Assembly (NCBI GenBank): GCA_903895005.1
Contig: CAITSH010000401.1
Coordinates: 1 to 13,632 of the forward strand
DNA from: an uncultured Pseudomonadota bacterium
GTDB lineage: Bacteria; Pseudomonadota; Gammaproteobacteria; Burkholderiales; SG8-39
Length of the DNA stretch: 13,632 nt
Direction of reading: 5' to 3'
Position 1 is the first letter of the stretch. The number at the start of each line of letters is the position of its first letter. Below, piece after piece: positions 1 through 6,032 of this stretch. The position numbers and the translations under genes are program-made. The notes under the pieces are model-generated. The model searched no databases. It had not been told where the DNA came from and saw only the letters and a list, made by a program, of their open reading frames with translations.

Positions 1-663
1 CAGTTCGTCACGCCTCGATTGTTGTATTTCACCAAACGAGTCAATTTGGGCGGCTAGGTCGTCAAGTACTTTACCAAGCTTTAGGAGGTCTTCCTTGGAT
101 AATGGGGACCAAATATTTGCTACAGCTCCGACGCCAGTCATAATGGCACCTACCGGTCCATTGACGGTTATGTTTGGGGCGACGCTTGCCGCTTGCTGAT
201 TTATCGCGCGTGTTTCCATTTGCGCTACGAAAAATTCAATGCTGGCCTCAAAACGTTTAATTGCGACTATTTCTTCTGAGTCAACGAGGTCTGTTGCCAA
301 TAGGGCGTAGCCTGCATAGGCAGAGTTTGCTTTTTCCTGCGCATGGCCTCGAAGCTCAAGGGCATCCTCGTGGATATATAACTGCCCCTCCTGCTTTAGC
401 GCGGCGGTAAGATTTTGCGGCAAATGTGTCAGGGTGTCGGATACCACATGGATTAGGTGCTTCTCAATAAATCGGGCACGAACCGATAGTTCCCGTGCAC
501 AAAGTTCACCAATGCGTTGAACCGTCATGGTGGAATGCAATGTGCCATGCCCTATCGCATCTCCGTAGATTGATGAAACCTCCATATTGATTGTCGCCAT
601 CCGGCCAGCGCGCTCCGCGTGAATCAAATTTCGCGCGAGTTCTTGCGCTTTAATTGGAAGCAT
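1..663 (-). CDS. Unrecognised protein, partial (C-terminus off left edge)
   Basis: An open minus-strand frame of 221 codons with no stop runs off the left edge. I chose ATG at 663-661 (MLPIKAQELARN...). An in-frame TGA at 723-721 bounds the frame upstream, and ATG 600 (MATINMEVSS) is an alternative start. Neither start has a strong ribosome site. The first 140 or so residues look largely helical and charged, with no signal peptide or membrane segment. Around residues 165-182 a short Gly/Val/Ala-rich stretch (NITVNGPVGAIMTG) breaks the helices and may be a beta element, followed by another helical part (LSKEDLLKLGKVLDDLAA). I do not recognise the family. Its place beside an XRE regulator in the element suggests cargo, perhaps a defence or phage-related protein, but nothing seen proves that. 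Its base composition is nearer 50% GC than the GC-rich backbone. Confidence 0.6.
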   Translation of the reverse strand, partial: MLPIKAQELARNLIHAERAGRMATINMEVSSIYGDAIGHGTLHSTMTVQRIGELCARELSVRARFIEKHLIHVVSDTLTHLPQNLTAALKQEGQLYIHEDALELRGHAQEKANSAYAGYALLATDLVDSEEIVAIKRFEASIEFFVAQMETRAINQQAASVAPNITVNGPVGAIMTGVGAVANIWSPLSKEDLLKLGKVLDDLAAQIDSFGEIQQSRRDEL

Positions 664-736
664 TTTTGCAATCCGGTTATCGTTAGATCCGGCCCGTCGC
701 CAAAAAGAGGAGCTATGGTGTCATGAGCCCTACACG

Positions 737-753
737 CAGGCAACCGTTGCCTG
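737..753. promoter_or_regulatory. 17-bp perfect palindrome, candidate operator or terminator stem
   Basis: The sequence CAGGCAAC-C-GTTGCCTG has 8-base arms that are exact reverse complements around one central base. It lies in the 122-base gap between the end of the XRE gene (786) and the start of the next minus-strand gene (663). The symmetry suits a dimeric HTH repressor. As RNA it would fold as a 7-bp stem with a 3-base loop, so a weak terminator is also possible; a short T-rich run follows only on the plus strand. Confidence 0.35.
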
Positions 754-785
754 GTGGTTTTGGTGATGCTGGTGTACCGCTTCGG

Positions 786-1028
786 CTACAGCCCTGCCTT
801 TTGCATGAGCCTAGCAAGACTTAGTTCGAGTGCGGCCGCCAGGCGCGCCAGGGTCAGTACCGCGACGTTGTTGTCGCCACGTTCGATCCGCCCGACATAC
901 GAGCGGTCTACTTCCGATAGCAGTGCCAGCCGCTCTTGGGATATACCCTTGGATAGACGGACTTCTCGGATCGTTTTGCCGAGGGCAACTAAGGTGCGGT
1001 GCTGCCGCTTACCGGATGGATTAGCCAC
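786..1028 (-). CDS. XRE-family helix-turn-helix transcriptional regulator
   Basis: This is a small DNA-binding protein of 80 residues if it starts at the GTG at 1028-1026 (reads MANPSGKRQHRTL...). A single HTH_XRE domain covers nearly all of it. Helices start at LGKTIREVRLSKG, the turn region is ISQERLALLSEVD, and the recognition helix is RSYVGRIERGDN, followed by LTLARLAAALEL. The lack of any other domain resembles phage Cro/CI-type or restriction-modification controller proteins. The frame stays open to an ATG at 1109, but those 27 extra residues do not look like this family and would cover the palindrome at 1065-1076, so I prefer the GTG. No start has a clear ribosome site. It probably represses itself and/or the divergent gene at 1108 and may act on the gene ending at the left edge; this is inference from position. 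Confidence 0.75.
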   Translation of the reverse strand: MANPSGKRQHRTLVALGKTIREVRLSKGISQERLALLSEVDRSYVGRIERGDNNVAVLTLARLAAALELSLARLMQKAGL

Positions 1029-1064
1029 CCGCGCATCATTGCGGTAAGCTGCGCCACAGACCAC

Positions 1065-1076
1065 GGGACATGTCCC
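1065..1076. promoter_or_regulatory. 12-bp perfect palindrome, candidate operator between divergent genes
   Basis: GGGACATGTCCC is an exact 12-base palindrome. It lies between the preferred GTG start of the XRE regulator (1028, minus) and the ATG at 1108 (plus). A symmetric site between an XRE gene and a divergent gene is the usual place for an autoregulatory operator. The link is positional; no second copy of the same sequence was noticed nearby. Confidence 0.35.
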
Positions 1077-1107
1077 CCATATCCCGGTCGCATGGCGAGG
1101 GACAAAC

Positions 1108-1413
1108 ATGACTCGATGGTGCGTAGCAATACCCTTCGCTGCGCTCGCTTCGACTGCGGACGCAGGTTGGTTTGGCCCCTCAAACTACGACGAATGCATC
1201 CTTGAAAATATGAACGGTGTGGGCAGTGATATGGCTGCACGAGCCGTCGGTGCGGCGTGCGCACGGCAATTCCCGCCGAAGAAGATCGCCGAGAAACCAT
1301 TGGCCCCTGCGGCTACGGTTCCTCCTTCGCCGACCACGCCGGACAAGCCGGAGCAGCGCGAATCTATGGGTGGCAAATGGGATGGCCCGTTCATACCCGA
1401 CACTGCCAAATGA
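1108..1413 (+). CDS. Small secreted protein with WFGPSNYDECILENM motif
   Basis: A 101-residue protein with a short Sec signal peptide: N-terminal MTRWCVAIPF, then an Ala-rich stretch and a likely cleavage after ADA (about residue 19) before GWFGP. The mature part begins with WFGPSNYDECILENMNGVGS, continues with DMAARAVGAACARQFPPKK and ends in a Pro/Ala-rich low-complexity tail. The pattern W-F-G-x-x-N-Y-x-x-C-I-L-x-x-M followed by a second Cys and 'FPPKK' resembles a group of small uncharacterised proteobacterial envelope proteins that I know only by pattern. The two cysteines (about residues 29 and 51) could form a disulfide. A good ribosome site (GAGG, 7 bases before the ATG) supports the start. 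It is divergent from the XRE gene. Function is unknown. Confidence 0.7.
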   Translation: MTRWCVAIPFAALASTADAGWFGPSNYDECILENMNGVGSDMAARAVGAACARQFPPKKIAEKPLAPAATVPPSPTTPDKPEQRESMGGKWDGPFIPDTAK

Positions 1414-1495
1414 GTCAGGAACCGGTTACGGCGCGTCGAGCCTCCTTGGCTATTTGTGGCCAGACCGATGCTAGAGACGGGCCACGGAGCGTCCA

Positions 1496-1882
1496 ATGAA
1501 CGAGGGGCCGTCCGCGCTAACCACGGTACTTGAGGCGATCCTTGAGGCGGATCACTGCGAGGAAGGGGAGGACGAGCTTTCTATTGAGGAATCTCGTCGC
1601 GTAAGGTCAAAAATCCGTGAATTTTTGCAAATCACCGATTCACCCGATAGCCGACTACGGACGGACATTGCTGATTTCATTTACAGGAACTGTGAAGGGC
1701 AGTCATGCAGCGCGGCCGAACGGTATTTAAGCTCATGTACGGCTAAGCAAATCCAAAGTTTCAATCTCGTCGATGTCCTGGAGATTCTTCAGCCAGGGCG
1801 CGCCGAGGCTTACGAGGAGTTGGCCGACGAAAATGAGGCGGAGAATAGGGCGGGAAATAGGCCGGAAATATCGGGGAGATAA
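1496..1882 (+). CDS. Hypothetical acidic protein
   Basis: A 128-residue soluble, strongly acidic protein with no signal peptide or membrane segment. The first 70 residues look helical and charged (LTTVLEAILEADHCEEGEDE, then SIEESRRVRSKIREFLQI). The middle has three cysteines (CEGQSC, SSC), and the C-terminal 25 residues are Glu/Asn/Arg-rich (ELADENEAENRAGN) and probably disordered. The ATG at 1496 has a GGAG ribosome site 6 bases upstream. The stop is followed 4 bases later by the next gene, so the two are probably co-transcribed. I do not recognise the family. Its place in the tRNA-bounded segment marks it as accessory. Confidence 0.6.
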   Translation: MNEGPSALTTVLEAILEADHCEEGEDELSIEESRRVRSKIREFLQITDSPDSRLRTDIADFIYRNCEGQSCSAAERYLSSCTAKQIQSFNLVDVLEILQPGRAEAYEELADENEAENRAGNRPEISGR

Positions 1883-1886
1883 AGCC

Positions 1887-2105
1887 ATGATTGATTACGT
1901 CCTTGTAATTGGTTTCTACGCTGGCCTCTTTGCGCAGGCGGCGCAAGGCGTTTCCGTATCATCGCTACCCGTGACCTTCACCACCGAGGCCGAGTGTGCC
2001 TTGGCTGGCAATAAGATCAAGGCGGCGTTTGAGGATAAAGCCAAGTGGGCCGGGTTTATTTGCATACAGCACACGGTTCCAGTTGCGGCGACGCCGAAGC
2101 CATAG
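1887..2105 (+). CDS. Small exported or membrane-anchored hypothetical protein
   Basis: A protein of 72 residues from ATG 1887, which has a GGGGAG ribosome site about 8 bases upstream. The frame is open further upstream, but those codons overlap the preceding gene and have no such site. The N-terminus MIDYVLVIGFYAGLFAQAAQ is hydrophobic (signal peptide or single membrane segment, possibly cleaved after AQA). The remainder contains TTEAECALAGNKIKAAF and a second Cys in FICIQH, a two-cysteine layout common in small periplasmic or phage-borne proteins in which a missing-residue check cell reads as a disulfide pair. It ends in VAATPKP. It starts 4 bases after the stop of the preceding gene, so the two are likely coupled. 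Function unknown. Confidence 0.6.
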   Translation: MIDYVLVIGFYAGLFAQAAQGVSVSSLPVTFTTEAECALAGNKIKAAFEDKAKWAGFICIQHTVPVAATPKP

Positions 2106-2123
2106 CCAATTCGCCCCCGTTTT

Positions 2124-2483
2124 TTGCGGTCCTACATCCAGCACTGGCGTGGGTTTATCGGATTGATATGTATCACTTTGGCTCAACTTGATCGCGGCAA
2201 AGACAGCCACGAATTTGAGTTAGTGGCCATCTTCTTTGCCGCGGTGGTGCCGGAAATGCACCGTTGGTATGCGCTTGATGCGCTCGCGCGTGGACACATC
2301 TCACCAGGGCTTTGGAAGGGCCTGCCCGCAGATGTTGGATTAGGGGCGGGCGAGGGTGATCCGGGTCCCAAAGGACAGGTTATCCCTTGTAAAATTGCCT
2401 GCCAGATGCGTAATCTCTGCGTAACACCACCCGATTCGGGCATTTATGAGCAAATTAGATCAAGTGGTAAAAAGTCGGTCTAA
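2124..2483 (+). CDS. Doubtful hypothetical ORF near the element's right end
   Basis: An open frame of 119 codons from a TTG at 2124, with no ribosome site in front of it (the upstream bases are C and T rich). A later start, for example the ATG of MHRWYALDALARG, is possible. The translation is fairly balanced, with several Trp residues and a Gly-rich middle (VGLGAGEGDPGPKGQ). No domain, signal peptide or repeat is recognised. The opposite strand also has an open frame (2183-2443) with a poor, Pro/Ser-rich translation. It follows three plus-strand genes in the same direction, which slightly favours it. It may be a decayed gene. Confidence 0.3.
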   Translation: MRSYIQHWRGFIGLICITLAQLDRGKDSHEFELVAIFFAAVVPEMHRWYALDALARGHISPGLWKGLPADVGLGAGEGDPGPKGQVIPCKIACQMRNLCVTPPDSGIYEQIRSSGKKSV

Positions 2484-2564
2484 GTCTTAATTTCCTCGGT
2501 AAGGCAATCAGTTACCATCAAGTTAAGATGAGCTGTCTCGCCTTCAATCGACTTCAGGTATTAC

Positions 2565-2620
2565 TTAAAATCCCTCGCTGCGAAAGCGGCGTGCCGGTTC
2601 GATTCCGGCCCCGGGCACCA
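2565..2620 (+). other. tRNA-Leu(UAA) 3' remnant, att site
   Basis: From TTAAAA the sequence follows a bacterial tRNA-Leu(UAA). It has anticodon-loop bases ending the UAA anticodon, the stem 3' strand TCCCT (2571-2575), and a class II variable arm GCTGC-GAAA-GCGGC (2577-2590). The T arm is GCCGG-TTCGATT-CCGGC (2593-2609), followed by acceptor strand CCCGGGC (2610-2616), discriminator A and CCA (2618-2620). The 55 bases before it contain no acceptor 5' strand, no D arm and no matching anticodon stem, so it is not a gene. A break in the anticodon loop is a known crossover point for some integrase subfamilies. Confidence 0.85.
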
Positions 2621-2654
2621 ATTTGAAATGACTTTAATAAAATGAATTATCTTA

Positions 2655-2683
2655 TTGTTATTATTGTTATTAATATTTATTAT
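2655..2683 (+). promoter_or_regulatory. Candidate sigma-70 promoter for the DUF1178 gene
   Basis: TTGTTA (2655-2660) and TATTAT (2678-2683) are separated by 17 bases, matching 4/6 and 5/6 of the consensus. A start near 2690 would leave a leader of about 14 bases before the TTG codon. The tract 2621-2686 is extremely AT-rich with repeated TTATTG/TTATTA units, so chance matches are likely. The promoter lies on the chromosome side of the att site. Confidence 0.35.
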
Positions 2684-2703
2684 TTTCCCCATGGCGGTGG
2701 TAA

Positions 2704-3132
2704 TTGATCGTGTTTGAGCTCATGTGTGATGAAAATCATCGTTTTGAAGGATGGTTCTCATCGTCTGAGGAGTTTGACCGGCAGATTGTTGGGGAATTGC
2801 TCTCTTGCCCATCATGCGGTTCCATTTCAGTCCGCAAGTACCTTATGGCGAAAATTGGACGTGGGAAGGCGATCCAAGCCAGGGGCGGTGTTGCCCCGGG
2901 CGGGGCTGCTAAGGCCAATGCCGCTGATCTGTCAGGCCTTATAGACCACATTTTGCTCAACACTGAAGATGTTGGCGATGAATTTGCTGCTGAGGCGAGG
3001 CGAATGCATTCGCGCGATGTCGAGGTACGCGGTATCCGTGGTCATGCGACCTCTGAGGAGTCTGAGGCGCTGAGGGCGGAAGGGATCCCGGTTTTTTCTT
3101 TGCCCATTCCTCCTAAATCAGGCTGGAATTGA
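2704..3132 (+). CDS. DUF1178 family zinc-ribbon-like protein
   Basis: A 142-residue protein of the DUF1178 family, of unknown function. It starts at TTG 2704 (MIVFELMC), matching the usual MI-(V/K)-(F/Y) family start; a GGTGG lies just upstream, and GTG 2710 is an alternative. The N-terminal part holds a likely metal site: Cys8 and His12 in CDENHRFEGWF, then Cys35-x2-Cys38 in SCPSCGS. The middle is Gly/Ala-rich. The C-terminal half (residues 80-142: EDVGDEFAAEARRMH, then GHATSEESEALRAEGIPVF) is the conserved helical end of the family, finishing in a Pro-rich tail. It is the first backbone gene after the tRNA remnant and is convergent with the ankyrin gene. No clear terminator hairpin was seen in the 80 bases between them. 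Confidence 0.88.
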   Translation: MIVFELMCDENHRFEGWFSSSEEFDRQIVGELLSCPSCGSISVRKYLMAKIGRGKAIQARGGVAPGGAAKANAADLSGLIDHILLNTEDVGDEFAAEARRMHSRDVEVRGIRGHATSEESEALRAEGIPVFSLPIPPKSGWN

Positions 3133-3212
3133 TTGGGTCTAGGCGTTAGGTGGAGTTGTAATGCACGTTAGAATGTGTATTATGTTAAATATTGTATTCG
3201 TCTAAATCACCG

Positions 3213-3860
3213 CTATTCCTTCGCCCCTGCCTGCTTTAGCAAATCAACAATCTGAGAATTCCCGGCTTTGGCGGCCCATTGCAAGGCAGTTAGACCGCCA
3301 TCGGTTTTAATCCTTGGATCAGCATCCTCCCAGAGGAGCGCCTTGACTACGGGTAGATGGCCCTGCCGGGCGGCGATCATCAGTGCCGTCGCCCCGTTGG
3401 GGGCACGTGCGTCAATTTCGGCGCCTTTACTGAGCAAAAAACGACAAATTTCCGCATGCCCCTCGAACGCGGCATAAAGTAAGGGCGTCCAGCCTGCGGG
3501 GTTCACATCCGCGCCGGCCGCCTGGAGCCGGGTAACCACCGCCAAATGCCCTTTTATGGCCGCCAACATAATCGCGGTTTCTCCGGCACCATTTCGGGCA
3601 TTGACGCGGGCCCGGGTCTGAATGAGACGGTTAACCATCAATTCATTGCCCTCCCTGGCGGCCAACATCAAAAGCGTATCACCGCGGGAATCCGAAGAAT
3701 TGACGTCTATGCCACGAAGATAAAGCCGGTCAAAGGCAGAAATATCATTGGCCTTTACTGCTGCGAACATTTCATCGAGTGATTGGGAGCGGGCGACGGT
3801 CGTAATCAGCGATAACGCCAGGAAAAAAGAGAGGCACATGAACCGGGAGCATCGGGTCAT
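3213..3860 (-). CDS. Exported ankyrin-repeat protein
   Basis: A 215-residue protein with a signal peptide (hydrophobic MCLSFFLALSLITTVA, likely cleavage near residue 25, ARS/QS) and then ankyrin repeats filling the rest. Repeats lie at about 28-60 (degenerate cap), 61-93, 94-123, 124-156, 157-189 and 190-215 (C-terminal cap). Clear repeat marks are TLLMLAAREGN, TAIMLAAIKGH, TPLLYAAFEGH, TALMIAARQGH and TALQWAAKAGN. The third repeat is three residues short. Ankyrin solenoids bind other proteins; with the signal peptide this one should act in the periplasm, partner unknown. Its ATG overlaps the stop of tatD in an ATGA, so translation is coupled and it is the last gene of the mltG-tmk-holB-pilZ-tatD operon. 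Confidence 0.87.
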   Translation of the reverse strand: MTRCSRFMCLSFFLALSLITTVARSQSLDEMFAAVKANDISAFDRLYLRGIDVNSSDSRGDTLLMLAAREGNELMVNRLIQTRARVNARNGAGETAIMLAAIKGHLAVVTRLQAAGADVNPAGWTPLLYAAFEGHAEICRFLLSKGAEIDARAPNGATALMIAARQGHLPVVKALLWEDADPRIKTDGGLTALQWAAKAGNSQIVDLLKQAGAKE

Positions 3861-4633
3861 CGTGCTCGCTCCGGTATGCGAAATAGCTTGAAAAAATTGT
3901 CGCTTGTTACCTTTGCGATGGTCTCCACCGGTACGTTCCGTAGTCGTGCAATTTCTTCTGCAACATGCCGAACCCAGGCCGGTTGATTGATCTTCCCCCG
4001 GTGCGGCAACGGCGCAAGATAGGGCGAATCGGTTTCAATCAGAAGGCGATCGAGCGGCACCATCTTTGCGACTTCCTTGATAGAAAGCGCGTTTTTAAAG
4101 GTGACTATGCCGGAGAACGAAATGAAAAAACCCATGGAAACGCAAGCTTGGGCGACTTCAAGTGATTCTGTGAAGCAGTGCATCACCCCGCCCGCCTCGC
4201 CCGCATTTTCTTCGTCCATCAGGCGCAGTGTGTCTGCGACGGCCTCCCGGGTATGAATGACAAGTGGTTTGCTGGTTGCGCGTGCGGCTCTGATGTGTGC
4301 TCGAAATCGATCCCGCTGCCATTCCATGTCCCCCGAAGACCGGTAGTAGTCGAGGCCGGTCTCCCCAATCGCGACAACCTTCGGATGTAGTGCCAGTTCC
4401 GCCAGGTGGACCGGATCTACGGGAGCGCGAACATCGTGGTCGGGGTGAACACCGACAGTGGCATAGGCATTTTCATAGTTCTCGGCTACCGCGAGCACTC
4501 TCGGGAAGTCTTCGAGGTTTACGCTGACGCACAGAGCATGCGTCACCAGATTTGCCCGCATTTGCCCGAAAATATCTGGCAGCCTGTCAGCAAAATCAGG
4601 GAAATCAATATGGCAATGTGAATCGACGAACAT
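3857..4633 (-). CDS. tatD: TatD family metal-dependent hydrolase / DNase
   Basis: 258 residues, the usual length of the TatD/YcfH/YjjV family, which are cytosolic TIM-barrel phosphoesterases with 3'-5' exonuclease activity; some members have been given D-aminoacyl-tRNA deacylase activity. Metal ligands visible are His6 and His8 (DSHCHIDF), Glu91 (IGETGLDYY), His127 (VIHTREA), His152 (MHCFTES) and Asp202 (IETDSPYLAP). The LPHRGKINQP loop is typical of the family. The ATG at 4633 gives the canonical N-terminus MFVDSHCHIDF, though no ribosome site is clear. It follows pilZ by 87 bases and overlaps the ankyrin gene by 4 bases. Its place after holB matches ycfH in E. coli and many proteobacteria, so ycfH-like is the closest label. 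Confidence 0.93.
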   Translation of the reverse strand: MFVDSHCHIDFPDFADRLPDIFGQMRANLVTHALCVSVNLEDFPRVLAVAENYENAYATVGVHPDHDVRAPVDPVHLAELALHPKVVAIGETGLDYYRSSGDMEWQRDRFRAHIRAARATSKPLVIHTREAVADTLRLMDEENAGEAGGVMHCFTESLEVAQACVSMGFFISFSGIVTFKNALSIKEVAKMVPLDRLLIETDSPYLAPLPHRGKINQPAWVRHVAEEIARLRNVPVETIAKVTSDNFFKLFRIPERAR

Positions 4634-4720
4634 GGGGTGTTTGACCGACGTTTTAGGAGCCGTCAGATCAGTATGTGTGGGTGGGACGGGAAGACTGCAA
4701 CAGCGGCCCTAAGATGGTTT

Positions 4721-5026
4721 CTATCCGTCGGCGGGCGATCCGCTCTCGTCGTCGCTGAACTGGACGCCGACGCCTTGGGTTTTGTTGCTTTGGACGTTGG
4801 CCGGCGTTATCCAAACGACCTGCCCCGCGACCGGTATCTTTCCAGGCTCGCTCATCAGGCTGAGGAGCATAAAAACCTCATCTCCAATGCTGTAAGTCCT
4901 TGAAGTAGGCACAAAAATACCACCTCGCTTGAGATGGGGCATGTAAGCGGCGTATAACGCCGATTTTTCCTTGATATTGAGCGAAAGCACGCTCGGTCGG
5001 GCGCTTGGCTTTACTTCATCACTCAT
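4721..5026 (-). CDS. pilZ: Type IV pilus assembly protein PilZ
   Basis: 101 residues of a single PilZ domain, closely following the Pseudomonas PilZ pattern: LSLNIKEKSALYAAYMP (11-30 region), GGIFVPTSRTYSIGDEVF (35-52), LPVAG-like IPVAGQVVWITP (64-75) and GVGVQFSDDE (85-94). Like the founding PilZ, it lacks the RxxxR and DxSxxG motifs needed to bind cyclic di-GMP, so it should act through protein contacts. In Pseudomonas and Xanthomonas, PilZ binds the PilB ATPase and FimX to allow pilus extension. Its ATG overlaps the 3' end of holB by 8 bases. The tmk-holB-pilZ-tatD order is conserved in many beta- and gammaproteobacteria. The presence of this gene implies type IV pili encoded elsewhere. 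Confidence 0.93.
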   Translation of the reverse strand: MSDEVKPSARPSVLSLNIKEKSALYAAYMPHLKRGGIFVPTSRTYSIGDEVFMLLSLMSEPGKIPVAGQVVWITPANVQSNKTQGVGVQFSDDESGSPADG

Positions 5027-6032
5027 TTACGGTCGCCCCAAGTTCCCGGTAAGAAAGAAAAAGCGCCTCGAAAAAAAGCCTCGCATTCAGCGGGTGACGG
5101 GCAAGGCTGCGCGCGTCGCTCAGTTCCCTCGTGAAACGGTGAACCTTGCGCAGGTCGAGTTTGCCGCTTATGGCCAGGATCCGGTCACGCTGTGCAGGAT
5201 GATATCGGACTTCGCCCGTGGCGGCGGCGCGTATCAGGTCGTAAGTCCACTGTTGCAGCCAGCTGATGACGGTCGCAGGTTCGATACTCTGGCAAAAGTC
5301 GGTCAAAACCAATGCGTCTGGGCGAGGTTCGGCGATCCTTCGTGCAAACTCCCGGCGTAAGTCGCCGGCCTCCGCAAGCGCCAATGCTTTGAGCGGGGAG
5401 CCCCCGGCGTACGAAAGAAGGGCCTCCACATCTTTAACTGATTGATCACGAAGCCATTTTAGTGCGGAAGTGCGGTCTGGCGGCGCGATCGGAAGCTGCT
5501 GGCAGCGGCTTCGAATCGTAGGAAGGAGCCGGCTGGCTTCATTGGAAATAAGCAGAAACAGCGTGTCAGGGGGCGGTTCCTCAAGGCTTTTAAGGAGGGC
5601 ATTTGCCGTTGGGCCCTGCATTGCCTCTGCGGGTTCAATGATGATGACCCGTAATCCAGCCTGATGGGTGCCCGTGGAGAGCGTCTCCTGCATGGTACGA
5701 ATCTGCTCTATCTTTATATTTTTACTGGGTTTTTTCTTTGACTTCTTGCCATCCGCCTCGGTTGACTCCTCGCCCTCCTCCTCACTCATGCTTTCGGGTT
5801 GGAGATGCAAAAAATCAGGATGCGCGCCTTGGCTGAGCCAATGGCAGGCTTTGCAGGTGCCACAGGCAAGTCCGGATGCTTGGGGTGTTTGGCAGAGAAG
5901 CGAATAGCCATACTCACGCGTCAATACGGACTTGCCGATCCCTTCCTGGCCGTAAATTAATAAGGCGTGTGCAAGCCTGCCGCGCTGCTTCTGCAGTTTT
6001 GCCCAAATCTCATTTTGCCATTCAAATATCAT
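5019..6032 (-). CDS. holB: DNA polymerase III subunit delta' (clamp loader)
   Basis: 337 residues, the usual length for delta', part of the clamp-loader complex that opens the beta sliding clamp. It shows an AAA+ fold with a Walker A-like GQEGIGKS (28-35) and a zinc module with Cys47, Cys57, Cys60 and Cys63. It also has the sensor region [17 protein letters not shown] (145-161) and the SRC arginine-finger motif (175-177). The P-loop looks intact, unlike the degenerate one in E. coli. Residues 81-104 are a Glu/Ser then Lys-rich insert ([17 protein letters not shown]) between the zinc module and IKIEQIR, probably a disordered loop. Its ATG overlaps the tmk stop in an ATGA, and its end overlaps pilZ by 8 bases, so it is translationally coupled on both sides. 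Confidence 0.95.
   Translation of the reverse strand: MIFEWQNEIWAKLQKQRGRLAHALLIYGQEGIGKSVLTREYGYSLLCQTPQASGLACGTCKACHWLSQGAHPDFLHLQPESMSEEEGEESTEADGKKSKKKPSKNIKIEQIRTMQETLSTGTHQAGLRVIIIEPAEAMQGPTANALLKSLEEPPPDTLFLLISNEASRLLPTIRSRCQQLPIAPPDRTSALKWLRDQSVKDVEALLSYAGGSPLKALALAEAGDLRREFARRIAEPRPDALVLTDFCQSIEPATVISWLQQWTYDLIRAAATGEVRYHPAQRDRILAISGKLDLRKVHRFTRELSDARSLARHPLNARLFFEALFLSYRELGATVNE

Larger units (their letters stand above)
1..2620 (+). mobile_element. Right end of a tRNA-Leu-targeted integrative element (left end off-window)
   Basis: This extent is inferred from the tRNA-Leu 3' remnant at 2565-2620. A tyrosine-recombinase element inserting into the 3' half of a tRNA gene restores the full gene at one end and leaves a copy of the 3' half at the other. 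Because the remnant is on the plus strand, the whole tRNA should lie to the left and the element between them. The content fits: an XRE repressor, small hypothetical genes and an unrecognised protein, while conserved housekeeping genes begin right after 2620. No integrase or excisionase is visible in the window, so phage, ICE or satellite cannot be told apart. Confidence 0.6.

Noticed and set aside
1029..1109. ATG start of the XRE gene adding 27 residues
   Set aside because: The extra residues include GTCPVVCG and do not resemble the family; they also cover a palindrome and the divergent gene's ribosome site.
2183..2443. 86-codon minus-strand open frame near the element end, considered as an excisionase
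   Set aside because: Pro/Ser-rich translation without a helix-turn-helix pattern or ribosome site.
2510..2620. A complete tRNA gene
   Set aside because: No D arm, acceptor 5' strand or anticodon stem 5' strand precedes 2565; only the 3' half is present.
3133..3212. Bidirectional terminator between the DUF1178 and ankyrin genes
   Set aside because: AT-rich but with no stem longer than about 4-5 bases that I could find.
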